Positions 17,325-24,810 of a DNA stretch of 64,000 bases are shown here, in pieces; within the stretch, counting starts at the first letter, position 1, and each line of letters begins with the position of its first letter. The stretch is from contig NZ_FOTW01000033.1 in assembly GCF_900114705.1 (NCBI RefSeq), positions 1-64,000 on the forward strand. Reading direction: 5' to 3'. A program made the translations under genes and the position numbers. The notes under the pieces are model-generated. The model saw only the letters and a program-made list of their open reading frames with translations. It was not told where the DNA came from and made no database searches. Source of the DNA: Rugamonas rubra. Lineage in GTDB: Bacteria; Pseudomonadota; Gammaproteobacteria; Burkholderiales; Burkholderiaceae_D.

Positions 17325-17364
17325 ATTGTTGAACAATGATTATAACTATACATTGTTCAGCAAT
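17325..17364 (-). promoter_or_regulatory. Tandem palindromic operator for the TetR gene
   Basis: ATTGTTGAACAAT at 17325-17337 is a perfect palindrome and ATTGTTCAGCAAT at 17352-17364 is nearly one. The two are 27 bases centre to centre and together form a larger inverted repeat. This layout is typical of TetR-family autoregulation. The -10/-35 of the TetR gene should overlap them. Confidence 0.75.
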
Positions 17365-17414
17365 ATTCCGCCACAAGCTACATGGAAAACCAAGCAACCC
17401 TGGGCCGGGCCATC

Positions 17415-17428
17415 TAGACTCAGATCAA
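17415..17428 (+). promoter_or_regulatory. Possible FNR/Dnr-type site upstream of nirK
   Basis: TAGAC-TCAG-ATCAA matches the consensus TTGAT-N4-ATCAA at 8 of 10 positions. A second half-site, ATCAA at 17484-17488, lies about 30 bases before a TAGCAT -10-like element (17511-17516), the spacing of a class II activator site. Either could serve nirK. Confidence 0.4.
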
Positions 17429-17576
17429 GCCCGCTACATTTGAGCAAGACTACCCGTCTTAGTTATCCAAAATCACAACTTACATCAAGGAAAGTGTTCT
17501 CCCCTACGCTTAGCATGGCTACGACATCGAGATTTTGAGCGATGTCATGACCCCATAAAAAAACAAGGTGAACCAC

Positions 17577-18995
17577 ATGAAGAAGACCCACAAACTTGCC
17601 GCCTCCTGGCTCGCCGGCGTAACCGCCGCCCTCTGCATGTCCCCAGTCGGCAGCGCCCCTGTCGCCAAGCTGGCGGCCGACGGCCTGCCCATTGTGGTGC
17701 AGGAGCTGGTGGCGCCGCCATCGCTGCCGCCGCGCATCACCCGCAAGACCGCCGCCCACGTGGTGGTCAACCTGACGGTCGAGGAAATCGAGCGCGAGAT
17801 CGCGCCGGGCACCCGTTACACCTTCTGGACCTTCGGCGGCACCGTGCCGGGCAAGATGATCCGCGTGCGCGAGGGCGACACCGTCGAACTTCACCTGCTG
17901 AACCTGCCTGACAACAAACTGCCGCACAATATCGACCTGCACGCCGTAACCGGCCCAGGCGGCGGCGCCGGCCAGACCCTGATCGCCCCGGGCAACGAAG
18001 CCAGCTTCACCTTCAAGGCGCTGGCACCCGGCCTGTACGTCTACCACTGCGCCACCGCGCCGGTCGGCATGCACGTCGCCAACGGCATGTATGGCATGAT
18101 CCTGGTCGAGCCCAAGGAGGGCATGACCCCGGTCGACAAGGAATACTACGTGATGCAGGGCGACTTCTACACCACCGGCGGCTACCGCGCGCCCGGCCTG
18201 CAAGCCTTCGACATGCAAAAGGCCATCGACGAGAAGCCGACCTACGTGCTGTTCAACGGCGCCGACGGCGCGCTGACCGGCGCCGGCTCGCTGACCGCCA
18301 AGACCAACGAGTCGGTCCGCATGTACTTCGGCGTCGGCGGCCCGAACACCACCTCCAGCTTCCACATCATCGGCGCGATCTTCGACAAGGTCTACACCGA
18401 GGGCGGCAAGCACTTCCAGGAAAACGTGCAGACCACCATGGTGCCGGCCGGCGGTTCGACCATCGTCGAGTTCACCCCGCGCGTGCCGGGCAACCTGACC
18501 ATCGTCGACCACTCGCTGACGCGCGCCTTCAACAAGGGCGCCATCGGCCTGCTGTCGGTCAGCGGCCCGGACAACTTCGCCATCTACGGCAAGGGCGTCA
18601 AGACCCCGCTGCCAGGCGCCAAGCCGGCCGCCAAGCCAGCCGCCAAGCCGGCCGTGGCCGTCACGCCGGCGCAGAAGGTGCGCGGCAAGGAAGTCTACGA
18701 GGCCAATTGCGCCGCCTGCCACCAGTCCGACGGCAAGGGCGTCGCCGGGGTCTTCCCGCCGCTGGCCAACTCGGACTTCTTCCAGGAGCGCCCTTACGAG
18801 ATGGGCCACATCGTCATCAACGGCCGCAGCGGCGAGCTGGTGGTCAACGGTGAGCACTACAACGGCGTGATGCCGCCGCAGGATCTGAGCGATGAGGATG
18901 TCGCCGCTGTCATCAACTATGTCAGCACCGACTTCAACAAGGGCAAACCTGTGCTGACGCCGGCCCAAGTGCGCGATATGCGCAAGGTGAAGTAA
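17577..18995 (+). CDS. nirK: Copper nitrite reductase NirK with fused C-terminal cytochrome c
   Basis: Periplasmic enzyme that reduces nitrite to NO, the committed step of denitrification. A 472-residue precursor: signal peptide (1-27), two cupredoxin domains and a class I cytochrome c domain. Type 1 copper ligands are His117, Cys158, His166 and Met171; type 2 ligands are His122, His157 and His312; the catalytic pair is Asp120 and His263. After an Ala/Pro/Lys linker (345-365) the haem motif CAACH lies at 378-382 with axial Met432 in VMPPQ. The tethered cytochrome can feed electrons directly, as in three-domain NirKs. I chose the ATG at 17577 because AAGGTG lies just upstream, over an earlier GTG. 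nirV starts within its stop codon. Confidence 0.95.
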   Translation: MKKTHKLAASWLAGVTAALCMSPVGSAPVAKLAADGLPIVVQELVAPPSLPPRITRKTAAHVVVNLTVEEIEREIAPGTRYTFWTFGGTVPGKMIRVREGDTVELHLLNLPDNKLPHNIDLHAVTGPGGGAGQTLIAPGNEASFTFKALAPGLYVYHCATAPVGMHVANGMYGMILVEPKEGMTPVDKEYYVMQGDFYTTGGYRAPGLQAFDMQKAIDEKPTYVLFNGADGALTGAGSLTAKTNESVRMYFGVGGPNTTSSFHIIGAIFDKVYTEGGKHFQENVQTTMVPAGGSTIVEFTPRVPGNLTIVDHSLTRAFNKGAIGLLSVSGPDNFAIYGKGVKTPLPGAKPAAKPAAKPAVAVTPAQKVRGKEVYEANCAACHQSDGKGVAGVFPPLANSDFFQERPYEMGHIVINGRSGELVVNGEHYNGVMPPQDLSDEDVAAVINYVSTDFNKGKPVLTPAQVRDMRKVK

Positions 18996-19897
18996 TGCGC
19001 CCGGGCCTGCCTCGCCGCGCCACACTGGCGGCGCGGGCGGCCCTGGTCGGCCTGCTGTATGCCGGCAGCGCCGCCAGTGCCCTCTGCGCGGACGGCGCTC
19101 CGATCACTCCAGTCAATCAGCCAAGCGCGGCGCCGGCGGTGCTGGCCGCCCGCGCCGGCATGGGCGGCGACTACCGCCCGGTGCGCGGCGGCCTGCTGCG
19201 CAGCGTGCTGCCCGGCGACGGCGTCGACTCGCCGGCGCTGGTGGCGCCGTTCCAACTGCGCACGCGGCCGGTCAGCAACGCCGAGTTCCGCGCCTTTATC
19301 CAACAACATCCCGAGTGGCGCCGCGGCGACGTGGCCGCGCTGTTCGCCGGCTCCACCTATTTACGCGGCTGGAGCGGCGCCGACGATCCGGCGCCGCTGG
19401 CCGACAACGCTCCCGTCGTCAACGTCAGCTGGTACGCCGCCCAGGCCTATTGCGCCAGCGAGCAGGCGCGCCTGCCGCGCTGGCACGAGTGGGAATTCGC
19501 CGGCGCCGCCGACGACAGCCGCGCCGACGCACGCGACGATCCGGCCTGGCTGGCACGCATCCTCAACTGGTACTCCCGTCCCGGCAACACGCCGCCCGGC
19601 GCCATCGGCCAGGGCACGCCCAACTACTACGGCATGCAGGACATGCACGGCCTGGTGTGGGAGTGGGTGGAGGACTACAACGGCCTGTTCGTCAACGCCG
19701 ACAGCCGCGCCAAGGGCGAGCAGAAGCAGCTCGACTACTGCGGCGGCGCCGCCGTCACCCTGGCCGACCGGCGCAACTACGCGGTGCTGATGCGCCTGGC
19801 CCTGCTGGCCGCGATGGAGAGCAACCAGGACGGCGCCAACCTGGGCTTCCGCTGCGCCCGCGACGCCGTCCCCACAATCAAAGAAAGCACACCATGA
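18995..19897 (+). CDS. nirV: NirV-like formylglycine-generating-enzyme (SUMF1) family protein
   Basis: A 300-residue protein with an N-terminal signal peptide (about 1-30) and a SUMF1/FGE-sulfatase fold. Family motifs are VNVSWYAAQAYCASEQARLP, RWHEWEFAGA, MQDMHGLVWEWVEDYN and the closing GFRCARD. Genes of this type, called nirV, commonly follow nirK; the name is established but the reaction is not, and true formylglycine formation is unlikely. It overlaps nirK by one base (TAATG) and the sco gene by ATGA, so the three proteins are made together. A role in NirK maturation or copper-site assembly is the usual inference. Confidence 0.8.
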   Translation: MRPGLPRRATLAARAALVGLLYAGSAASALCADGAPITPVNQPSAAPAVLAARAGMGGDYRPVRGGLLRSVLPGDGVDSPALVAPFQLRTRPVSNAEFRAFIQQHPEWRRGDVAALFAGSTYLRGWSGADDPAPLADNAPVVNVSWYAAQAYCASEQARLPRWHEWEFAGAADDSRADARDDPAWLARILNWYSRPGNTPPGAIGQGTPNYYGMQDMHGLVWEWVEDYNGLFVNADSRAKGEQKQLDYCGGAAVTLADRRNYAVLMRLALLAAMESNQDGANLGFRCARDAVPTIKESTP

Positions 19898-20475
19898 AAC
19901 GCCGCACCTTCCTGCAATGCGCCGCGCTGGCGGCGGCCGTCGCCCCGCTGAGCGGCTTGCACGCCGCCGCCCTGCCCGGCGATTCCCTGTACCGCCTCAA
20001 CACCGCGCTGGTGGACACGCAGAACCAGCGCTTCACCCTGGCCGACCTGGCCGGCAAGCCGCTGCTGGTCACCATGTTCTACGGCGACTGCAACACCGCC
20101 TGCCCGATCGTCATCGAGAACCTCAAGCAGACCGTGACGGCGCTCGGCGCCAGCGGCAAGAAGCTCACCGTGCTGATGGTCAGCCTCGATCCCTTCCACG
20201 ACACGCCCGGCTCGCTGAGCCAGCTGATGACCACCCACAAGCTCGACCCGCGCCAGTTCCGCATCGCCGTGGCCAAGGACGAGAGCCAGACCCGCATGCT
20301 GGCCTCGGCGCTCAACATCAAGTACCGCGTGCTGGGCGGCGGCGAGATCAACCACACCACCCGCATCACCCTGCTCGACGGCGCCGGCAGCGTGCTGGCG
20401 TCCAGCAGCAAGCTCGACGTGACGCCCGATCCGGCCTTCGTCAAACAACTGCTGGCGGCGCTGAAGCCGGTCTGA
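19894..20475 (+). CDS. SCO1/SenC-family copper chaperone
   Basis: A 193-residue exported thioredoxin-fold protein with a twin-arginine-like or Sec leader (MKRRTFLQCAALAAAVAP). The copper-binding motif DCNTACP gives Cys66 and Cys70, and His154 (EINHTTRI) completes the SCO site. In other bacteria SCO proteins deliver copper to cytochrome oxidase CuA; here the coupling to nirK-nirV by overlapping codons points to copper delivery to NirK instead. A GGGTCAGACCC palindrome follows 37 bases after its stop. Confidence 0.85.
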   Translation: MKRRTFLQCAALAAAVAPLSGLHAAALPGDSLYRLNTALVDTQNQRFTLADLAGKPLLVTMFYGDCNTACPIVIENLKQTVTALGASGKKLTVLMVSLDPFHDTPGSLSQLMTTHKLDPRQFRIAVAKDESQTRMLASALNIKYRVLGGGEINHTTRITLLDGAGSVLASSSKLDVTPDPAFVKQLLAALKPV

Positions 20476-20511
20476 TAGCGGCGGCAATCACCCCGCAACC
20501 CGCGACGCCAC

Positions 20512-20541
20512 GGGGTCAGACCCCATACGGGGTCTGACCCC
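20512..20541. repeat. Palindrome of the GGGTCAGACCC family
   Basis: GGGGTCAGACCCCAT followed by ACGGGGTCTGACCCC. It is identical to the copy at 6496-6525 except for one base. It lies just after the nirK-nirV-sco operon and could act as its terminator. Confidence 0.85.
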
Positions 20542-20609
20542 TTCGCTTGTGGGGGGGCGGCCCCGCGCGCTCTCGAAGAACCTTAAAAACGGGCCGGACG
20601 GCCACGGAA

Positions 20610-20623
20610 TTAACTTGAATCAA
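20610..20623 (+). promoter_or_regulatory. Possible FNR-type site upstream of nrdD
   Basis: TTAAC-TTGA-ATCAA matches 8 of 10 conserved positions of the FNR box. It lies 93 bases before the nrdD start. No good -10 element sits at the expected distance, so support is moderate; anaerobic control of nrdD is expected biologically. Confidence 0.45.
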
Positions 20624-20715
20624 GAACCCGCGAAATTGCCGCGACTTTGGTTGACCATACCATAGCTAGTGATTAACCTACTCGTATCAACTACATCTAG
20701 TGACGAGGAGTGATC

Positions 20716-22725
20716 GTGGCAGCAGTTAATTTCCATAGCAACATCATCAAACGCGACGGCAGCACGCAGGCGTTCGACATCGCCAAGATCGTCTCGGCGC
20801 TGCAGCGCGCCGGCGAGGCCAGCGGCGAATACGACGCCCACACGGCCGGCAACCTGGCGCAAACGGTGGTGCTGCGACGCAGCGCCGTCGACCATCACAG
20901 CATGCTCACCGTCGAGGTATTGCAGGACATCGTCGAGAACGTGCTGTACGACGCCGGCTACCGCAAAACCCTGCGCGCCTACGTCATCTACCGTTCGCAG
21001 CACCAGGCGCTGCGGCAAGACCGCAAGTCGCTGATCGACGTCGAGTCCTCGATCAACGAATACCTCAACCAGCAGGACTGGCGCGTCAACGCCAACGCCA
21101 ACCAGGGCTACTCGCTGGGCGGCCTGATCCTCAACGTGTCGGGCAAGGTGATCGCCAACTACTGGCTCAACCACGTCTATCCACCGGAAGTGGGCCAGGC
21201 CCACCGCGAGGCCGACCTGCACATCCACGACCTCGACATGTTGGCCGGCTACTGCGCCGGCTGGTCGCTGCGCACCCTGCTCAACGAGGGCTTGAACGGC
21301 GTGCCGGGCAAGGTCGAATCGGGCCCACCGAAGCACATGTCGAGCGCCATCGGCCAGATCGTCAACTTCCTCGGCACGCTGCAAAACGAGTGGGCCGGCG
21401 CGCAGGCCTTCAGCTCCTTCGACACCTACATGGCGCCTTACGTGCGCAAGGACAGCCTGAGCTACGCCGACGTCAAGCAGTACATCCAGGAGCTGATCTA
21501 CAACCTCAACGTGCCGTCGCGCTGGGGCACCCAGACACCGTTCACCAACCTGACCTTCGACTGGGTCTGCCCCGAGGATCTGCGCGAGCAGGTGCCGCTG
21601 ATCGCCGGCCAGGAGATGGACTTCTGCTACGGCGAGCTGCAAGACGAGATGGACATGATCAACCGCGCCTATATCGAGATCATGATGACCGGCGACGCCA
21701 AGGGCCGCGCCTTCACCTTCCCCATCCCGACCTACAACATCACCGAGGACTTCGCCTGGCACAGCCCGAACGCCGAGCTGCTGTTCGAGATGACGGCGCG
21801 CTACGGCCTGCCCTACTTCCAGAACTTCATCAACTCGGAGCTCAAGCCGAACATGATCCGCTCGATGTGCTGCCGCCTGCAGCTCGACCTGCGCGAACTG
21901 CTCAAGCGCGGCAACGGCCTGTTCGGCTCGGCCGAGCAAACCGGCTCGCTCGGCGTGGTGACGATCAACTGCGCCCGCCTCGGCCACCTGCACCAGGGCG
22001 ACGAGGACGGCCTGCTGGCCGCGCTGGACCGCCTGATGGAGCTGGGTAAACAGAGCCTGGATATCAAGCGCAAGGTGATCCAGCGGCATATGGACAACGG
22101 CCTGTTCCCCTACACCAAACGCTATCTGGGCACGCTGCGCAACCACTTCTCCACCCTGGGTGTGAACGGCATCAACGAGATGGTGCGCAACTTCAGCGGC
22201 GACGAGCACGACATCACCAGCACCTGGGGCCGCGCCTTCGCCCTGCGCCTGCTCGACCACGTGCGCGCCCGCATGCTCGAGTTCCAGGAAGAGACCGGCC
22301 ATATGTACAACCTGGAGGCCACGCCGGCCGAAGGCACCACCTACCGTTTCGCCAAGGAGGACCGCAAGCGCTTCCCGGCGATCCTGCAGGCCGGCACCGA
22401 CGACATGCCCTACTACACCAACTCCTCGCAGCTGCCGGTCGGCTACACCGACGACCCGTTCGAGGCGCTGGAACAGCAGGACGAGCTGCAGCGCAAGTAC
22501 ACCGGCGGCACCGTGCTGCACTTGTACATGACCGAGGCGCTGTCGAGCGCGGACGCGTGCCGCACGCTGGTCAAGCGCTCGCTGAGCCGCTTCGGCCTGC
22601 CCTACATCACGATCACGCCGACCTTCTCGATCTGTCCGAAGCACGGCTATTTGAACGGCAGCCACAAGTTCTGCCCGAAATGCGATGCCGATCTGATCGC
22701 GAAAAAGCAGCTGGCCGTCGCCTGA
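20716..22725 (+). CDS. nrdD: Anaerobic (class III) ribonucleoside-triphosphate reductase, large part
   Basis: Makes deoxynucleotides without oxygen using a glycyl radical. A 669-residue protein with an N-terminal ATP-cone (about 5-95, KRDGSTQAFDIAKIV) and the barrel of NrdD (LHIHDLDMLAGYCAGWSL, PSRWGTQTPFTNLTFDWVCP, TVLHLYMTEAL). The C-terminal zinc site is present (ICPKHGYL and FCPKC). The reading frame then ends, before the region that should carry the radical glycine. That region (RVMGY) is on the next ORF, 41 bases downstream. I chose the GTG at 20716 because GAGGAG precedes it by five bases; a GTG two codons earlier is less well placed. Confidence 0.9.
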   Translation: MAAVNFHSNIIKRDGSTQAFDIAKIVSALQRAGEASGEYDAHTAGNLAQTVVLRRSAVDHHSMLTVEVLQDIVENVLYDAGYRKTLRAYVIYRSQHQALRQDRKSLIDVESSINEYLNQQDWRVNANANQGYSLGGLILNVSGKVIANYWLNHVYPPEVGQAHREADLHIHDLDMLAGYCAGWSLRTLLNEGLNGVPGKVESGPPKHMSSAIGQIVNFLGTLQNEWAGAQAFSSFDTYMAPYVRKDSLSYADVKQYIQELIYNLNVPSRWGTQTPFTNLTFDWVCPEDLREQVPLIAGQEMDFCYGELQDEMDMINRAYIEIMMTGDAKGRAFTFPIPTYNITEDFAWHSPNAELLFEMTARYGLPYFQNFINSELKPNMIRSMCCRLQLDLRELLKRGNGLFGSAEQTGSLGVVTINCARLGHLHQGDEDGLLAALDRLMELGKQSLDIKRKVIQRHMDNGLFPYTKRYLGTLRNHFSTLGVNGINEMVRNFSGDEHDITSTWGRAFALRLLDHVRARMLEFQEETGHMYNLEATPAEGTTYRFAKEDRKRFPAILQAGTDDMPYYTNSSQLPVGYTDDPFEALEQQDELQRKYTGGTVLHLYMTEALSSADACRTLVKRSLSRFGLPYITITPTFSICPKHGYLNGSHKFCPKCDADLIAKKQLAVA

Positions 22726-22766
22726 CCGACGCTGCGCACCCCAACCACAATGACCTAGGAATCACC

Positions 22767-22961
22767 ATGACCGATCTGAGCCTGACCCTGCACGCCGCCA
22801 ACCAAACCGTGATGCTGGACGACAGCGAGCGCCAACCGTGCGAAATTTGGACCCGCGTGATGGGCTACCACCGTCCCGTCTCGTCCTTCAACACCGGCAA
22901 AAAAGGCGAGTTCTACGAGCGTAAATACTTCCAGGAGCCGTGCGCGGCTACCTGCCACTAA
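22767..22961 (+). CDS. Separate glycyl-radical segment of class III RNR
   Basis: A 64-residue ORF. Residues around 24-54 read CEIWTRVMGYHRPVSSFNTG and then KKGEFYERKYF, the pattern found at the extreme C-terminus of NrdD proteins, where the Gly of RVMGY carries the catalytic radical formed by NrdG. Here it has its own ATG with AGGAA eight bases upstream and its own N-terminus (MTDLSLTLHAANQ), so it is not a simple frameshift of nrdD. It ends in an unusual CAATCH. It lies between nrdD and nrdG in the same direction. The finished enzyme would need this peptide to associate with the 669-residue protein. Alternatives are a duplicated spare domain, as with radical-repair peptides such as YfiD/GrcA, or an ancient split. 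Confidence 0.75.
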   Translation: MTDLSLTLHAANQTVMLDDSERQPCEIWTRVMGYHRPVSSFNTGKKGEFYERKYFQEPCAATCH

Positions 22962-22962
22962 G

Positions 22963-23709
22963 ATGGAAGCGCGCCTGGTGAGGATGGACGGCGGCGCCGC
23001 AGCGGCGACGCGCCAGTTGAAGGTGGGCGGCGTCACGCCGTTCAGCGCCACCGACTACCCCGGCCAGTTGTCGGCCGTGGTGTTCGTGCAGGGCTGCCCG
23101 TGGCGCTGCGGCTACTGCCACAATCCCCATCTACAGGCGCGCCCGAGCAACAGCCCGATGCCGTGGCAGCACGTGATGGCGCTGTTGGAGCGCCGCGTCG
23201 GCCTGATCGACGCGGTGGTGTTCAGCGGCGGCGAGCCGACCATCGACCCGGCGCTGGCCGGCGCCATGCGGCAGGCGCGCGCGCTCGGCTTCAAGGTCGG
23301 GCTGCACACCGCCTGCATCTACCCCGAACGGCTGGCCGAGGTGCTGCCGCTGATCGACTGGGTCGGCTTCGACGTCAAGGCGCCGTTCGCGCAGTACGCC
23401 GGCATCACCGGCGCGCCCGACAGCGGCGAGCAGGCGCAGGCCTGCGCCCGCCTGATCGTCGACAGCGGCGTCGACTACGAGTGCCGCACCACCATCCATC
23501 CGACCTTGCTGCGGCCGCGCGACATCGTCGCGCTGGCCGGCACGCTGGCCGGCATGGGCGTGACCAACTACGTGCTGCAGGAATTCCGCCCGCAGGGCTG
23601 CAACGACGCGGCGCTCAAGGCCCACGCCCAGCCGGGCTACCCCGGCCAGGACGTGGTCGCCCAGGTCGAGGCGCTGTTCCCCCGCTTCACGCTGCGCCGG
23701 CCGCATTGA
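22963..23709 (+). CDS. nrdG: Anaerobic RNR-activating radical SAM protein
   Basis: A 248-residue radical SAM activase that makes the glycyl radical of the class III reductase. The 4Fe-4S motif GCPWRCGYC places cysteines at 45, 49 and 52, after the usual PFSATDYPGQLSAVVFVQG lead-in; FSGGEP follows as the SAM-binding strand. The size and the C-terminal half (VDYECRTTIHPTLL, LQEFRPQG) fit the longer NrdG type found in Pseudomonas and relatives. The ATG comes one base after the stop of the small glycyl-radical ORF. nrdD, the small ORF and nrdG form one operon, closed by a palindrome at 23725-23750. Confidence 0.92.
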   Translation: MEARLVRMDGGAAAATRQLKVGGVTPFSATDYPGQLSAVVFVQGCPWRCGYCHNPHLQARPSNSPMPWQHVMALLERRVGLIDAVVFSGGEPTIDPALAGAMRQARALGFKVGLHTACIYPERLAEVLPLIDWVGFDVKAPFAQYAGITGAPDSGEQAQACARLIVDSGVDYECRTTIHPTLLRPRDIVALAGTLAGMGVTNYVLQEFRPQGCNDAALKAHAQPGYPGQDVVAQVEALFPRFTLRRPH

Positions 23710-23724
23710 CCCGGGACAGAATCT

Positions 23725-23750
23725 AGGGTCAGACCCTTGGGTCTGACCCT
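23725..23750. repeat. Palindrome of the GGGTCAGACCC family, possible nrd operon terminator
   Basis: AGGGTCAGACCC and GGGTCTGACCCT are perfect 12-base arms around a two-base centre, 16 bases after the nrdG stop. Same family as 6496-6525 and 20512-20541 but shorter. It lies between convergent nrdG and the small ORF at 23781. Confidence 0.8.
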
Positions 23751-23780
23751 GGCTCTTCGCCGTTGGGGTTCAGCATTCCC

Positions 23781-23885
23781 CTAAGCCGCCAACTCCCGCA
23801 GCTCGCTCATCAAATGGCATACCAGCGCGCTGGAGCAGCCCGAGCAGGCATACACCAGAGGCAGTGACACATTCGTGACAGCCAT
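23781..23885 (-). CDS. 34-residue Cys-rich microprotein candidate
   Basis: A short ORF too small for standard prediction. It reads VSLPLVYACSGCSSA at residues 6-20, then a third Cys and a His (VCH) and an acidic helix-like end. LPLVYxCSGCSSA is the opening of DGC-domain (putative zinc-binding) proteins, which are normally over 100 residues, so this is either a stand-alone microprotein or a relic of such a gene. AAGGA lies seven bases before the ATG. A TACAGT -10-like element (23915-23920) and a perfect FNR-type box (23944-23957) lie upstream with the spacing of a class II activator promoter. No rest of a DGC domain is found downstream. Confidence 0.5.
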   Translation of the reverse strand: MAVTNVSLPLVYACSGCSSALVCHLMSELRELAA

Positions 23886-23943
23886 AGCTGATCCTTCGTA
23901 TTTGGGGTAGAACAACTGTAACGCGCGGGCATCGGTCGAATCC

Positions 23944-23957
23944 TTGATTTGTATCAA
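23944..23957. promoter_or_regulatory. Perfect FNR/Dnr box between divergent promoters
   Basis: TTGAT-TTGT-ATCAA matches the consensus exactly. On the plus side a GACAAT element (23981-23986) would place transcription start about 42 bases from the box centre, giving the hemerythrin operon. On the minus side TACAGT (23920-23915) gives the same distance for the 34-residue ORF. One site may therefore activate both directions. Confidence 0.8.
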
Positions 23958-24022
23958 AGAAACCGACCTTGGCCGAGTGTGACAATGGGCTCAACAACAA
24001 CGCGAAAGCAAAAGGAAATCGA

Positions 24023-24520
24023 ATGAGCACCATTGGCAATTACCTGGAACAGGACCACCACAGCTGCGACGCGCGCTACGACAAGGCGGAGGCGCTGGTC
24101 AACCAAGGTGACTGGGACGGCGCCGGCGCCGAATTCGCCATTTTCCGCCGCCAGCTGGAAGGCCACCTGGCGATGGAGGAGCAGGTGATGTTCCCGGCGC
24201 TGGAGCAGGCCATGGGCAGCGCCAACGGCCCCACCGCCGTCATGCGTAGCGAACACAGCCATATGCGCGCCATCCTGCAGGACATGCACGTGGCCATTTC
24301 GCAGCTCGAGCAGGACGACTTCTTCGACCACGCCGACACCCTGCGCATGCTGATGCGCCAGCATAATCTGAAGGAGGAAGGCATCCTCTACCCGATGGCC
24401 GACCGGCTGCTGGAACAGGCCCAGGCCGCCGCCGTGCTGACGGCGATGGCGGAGATGGCCAAGTCCAGCCACCACGGCGCACCGGCCGAGCACACGCAAT
24501 TGGAAGGAGTCGCATCATGA
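24023..24520 (+). CDS. Hemerythrin HHE-domain protein
   Basis: A 165-residue four-helix-bundle protein with the di-iron ligand pattern: EQDHHSCDARYD near the N-terminus, EGHLAMEEQVMFP (H-xxx-E), SEHSHMR and RQHNLKEEGILYP. Such proteins bind O2 or NO, or handle iron under nitrosative stress; unlike RIC/YtfE it lacks the N-terminal ScdA domain. The ATG at 24023 has AAAGGA upstream. It sits directly behind a perfect FNR-type box and overlaps the following DUF2249 gene by ATGA, so anaerobic expression in an operon of three is likely. Confidence 0.85.
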   Translation: MSTIGNYLEQDHHSCDARYDKAEALVNQGDWDGAGAEFAIFRRQLEGHLAMEEQVMFPALEQAMGSANGPTAVMRSEHSHMRAILQDMHVAISQLEQDDFFDHADTLRMLMRQHNLKEEGILYPMADRLLEQAQAAAVLTAMAEMAKSSHHGAPAEHTQLEGVAS

Positions 24521-24810
24521 ACGCGCCCTACGACGACAACCACAACGGCGAGTGGGAAGAAACCATACTCGACGTCGGCGGCTTGGCGCCACCGGAGCCG
24601 ATGGTGCGCGTGCTCGACGCGCTCGACCACCTCGGCCCGAACCAGCGTCTGTGCGTGCTGATCGACCGCGAGCCGCATCCGCTGTACGGCATCCTGGAGA
24701 AGAACGGCTACGCCCACCGCACCACGGCGCGCGCCGACTACCGCTATGAAGTGCGCATCTGGGAGCCGGTGCGCGGCACCCTTCCGGGACAGGCGGAACG
24801 ACCACTTTGA
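24517..24810 (+). CDS. DUF2249 domain protein (second copy)
   Basis: A 97-residue protein with the DUF2249 arrangement: ILDVGGLAPPEPMVRVLDAL, then LCVLIDREPHPLYGILEKNG and a C-terminal RYEVRIWEP strand. It is coupled to the hemerythrin gene by an ATGA overlap and to the next membrane-protein gene by a TTGA overlap. The recurring association of DUF2249 with hemerythrin and NO reductase, seen twice in this window, points to a role in NO or redox handling, but the activity is not known. Confidence 0.8.
   Translation: MNAPYDDNHNGEWEETILDVGGLAPPEPMVRVLDALDHLGPNQRLCVLIDREPHPLYGILEKNGYAHRTTARADYRYEVRIWEPVRGTLPGQAERPL

Noticed and set aside
22723..22769. Simple frameshift joining nrdD to the glycyl-radical ORF
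   Set aside because: The downstream ORF has its own ribosome-binding site and a distinct N-terminal sequence, and the nrdD frame ends cleanly after its zinc site; a single indel would not give a continuous NrdD without an odd 14-residue linker. Kept open as a check in the findings.
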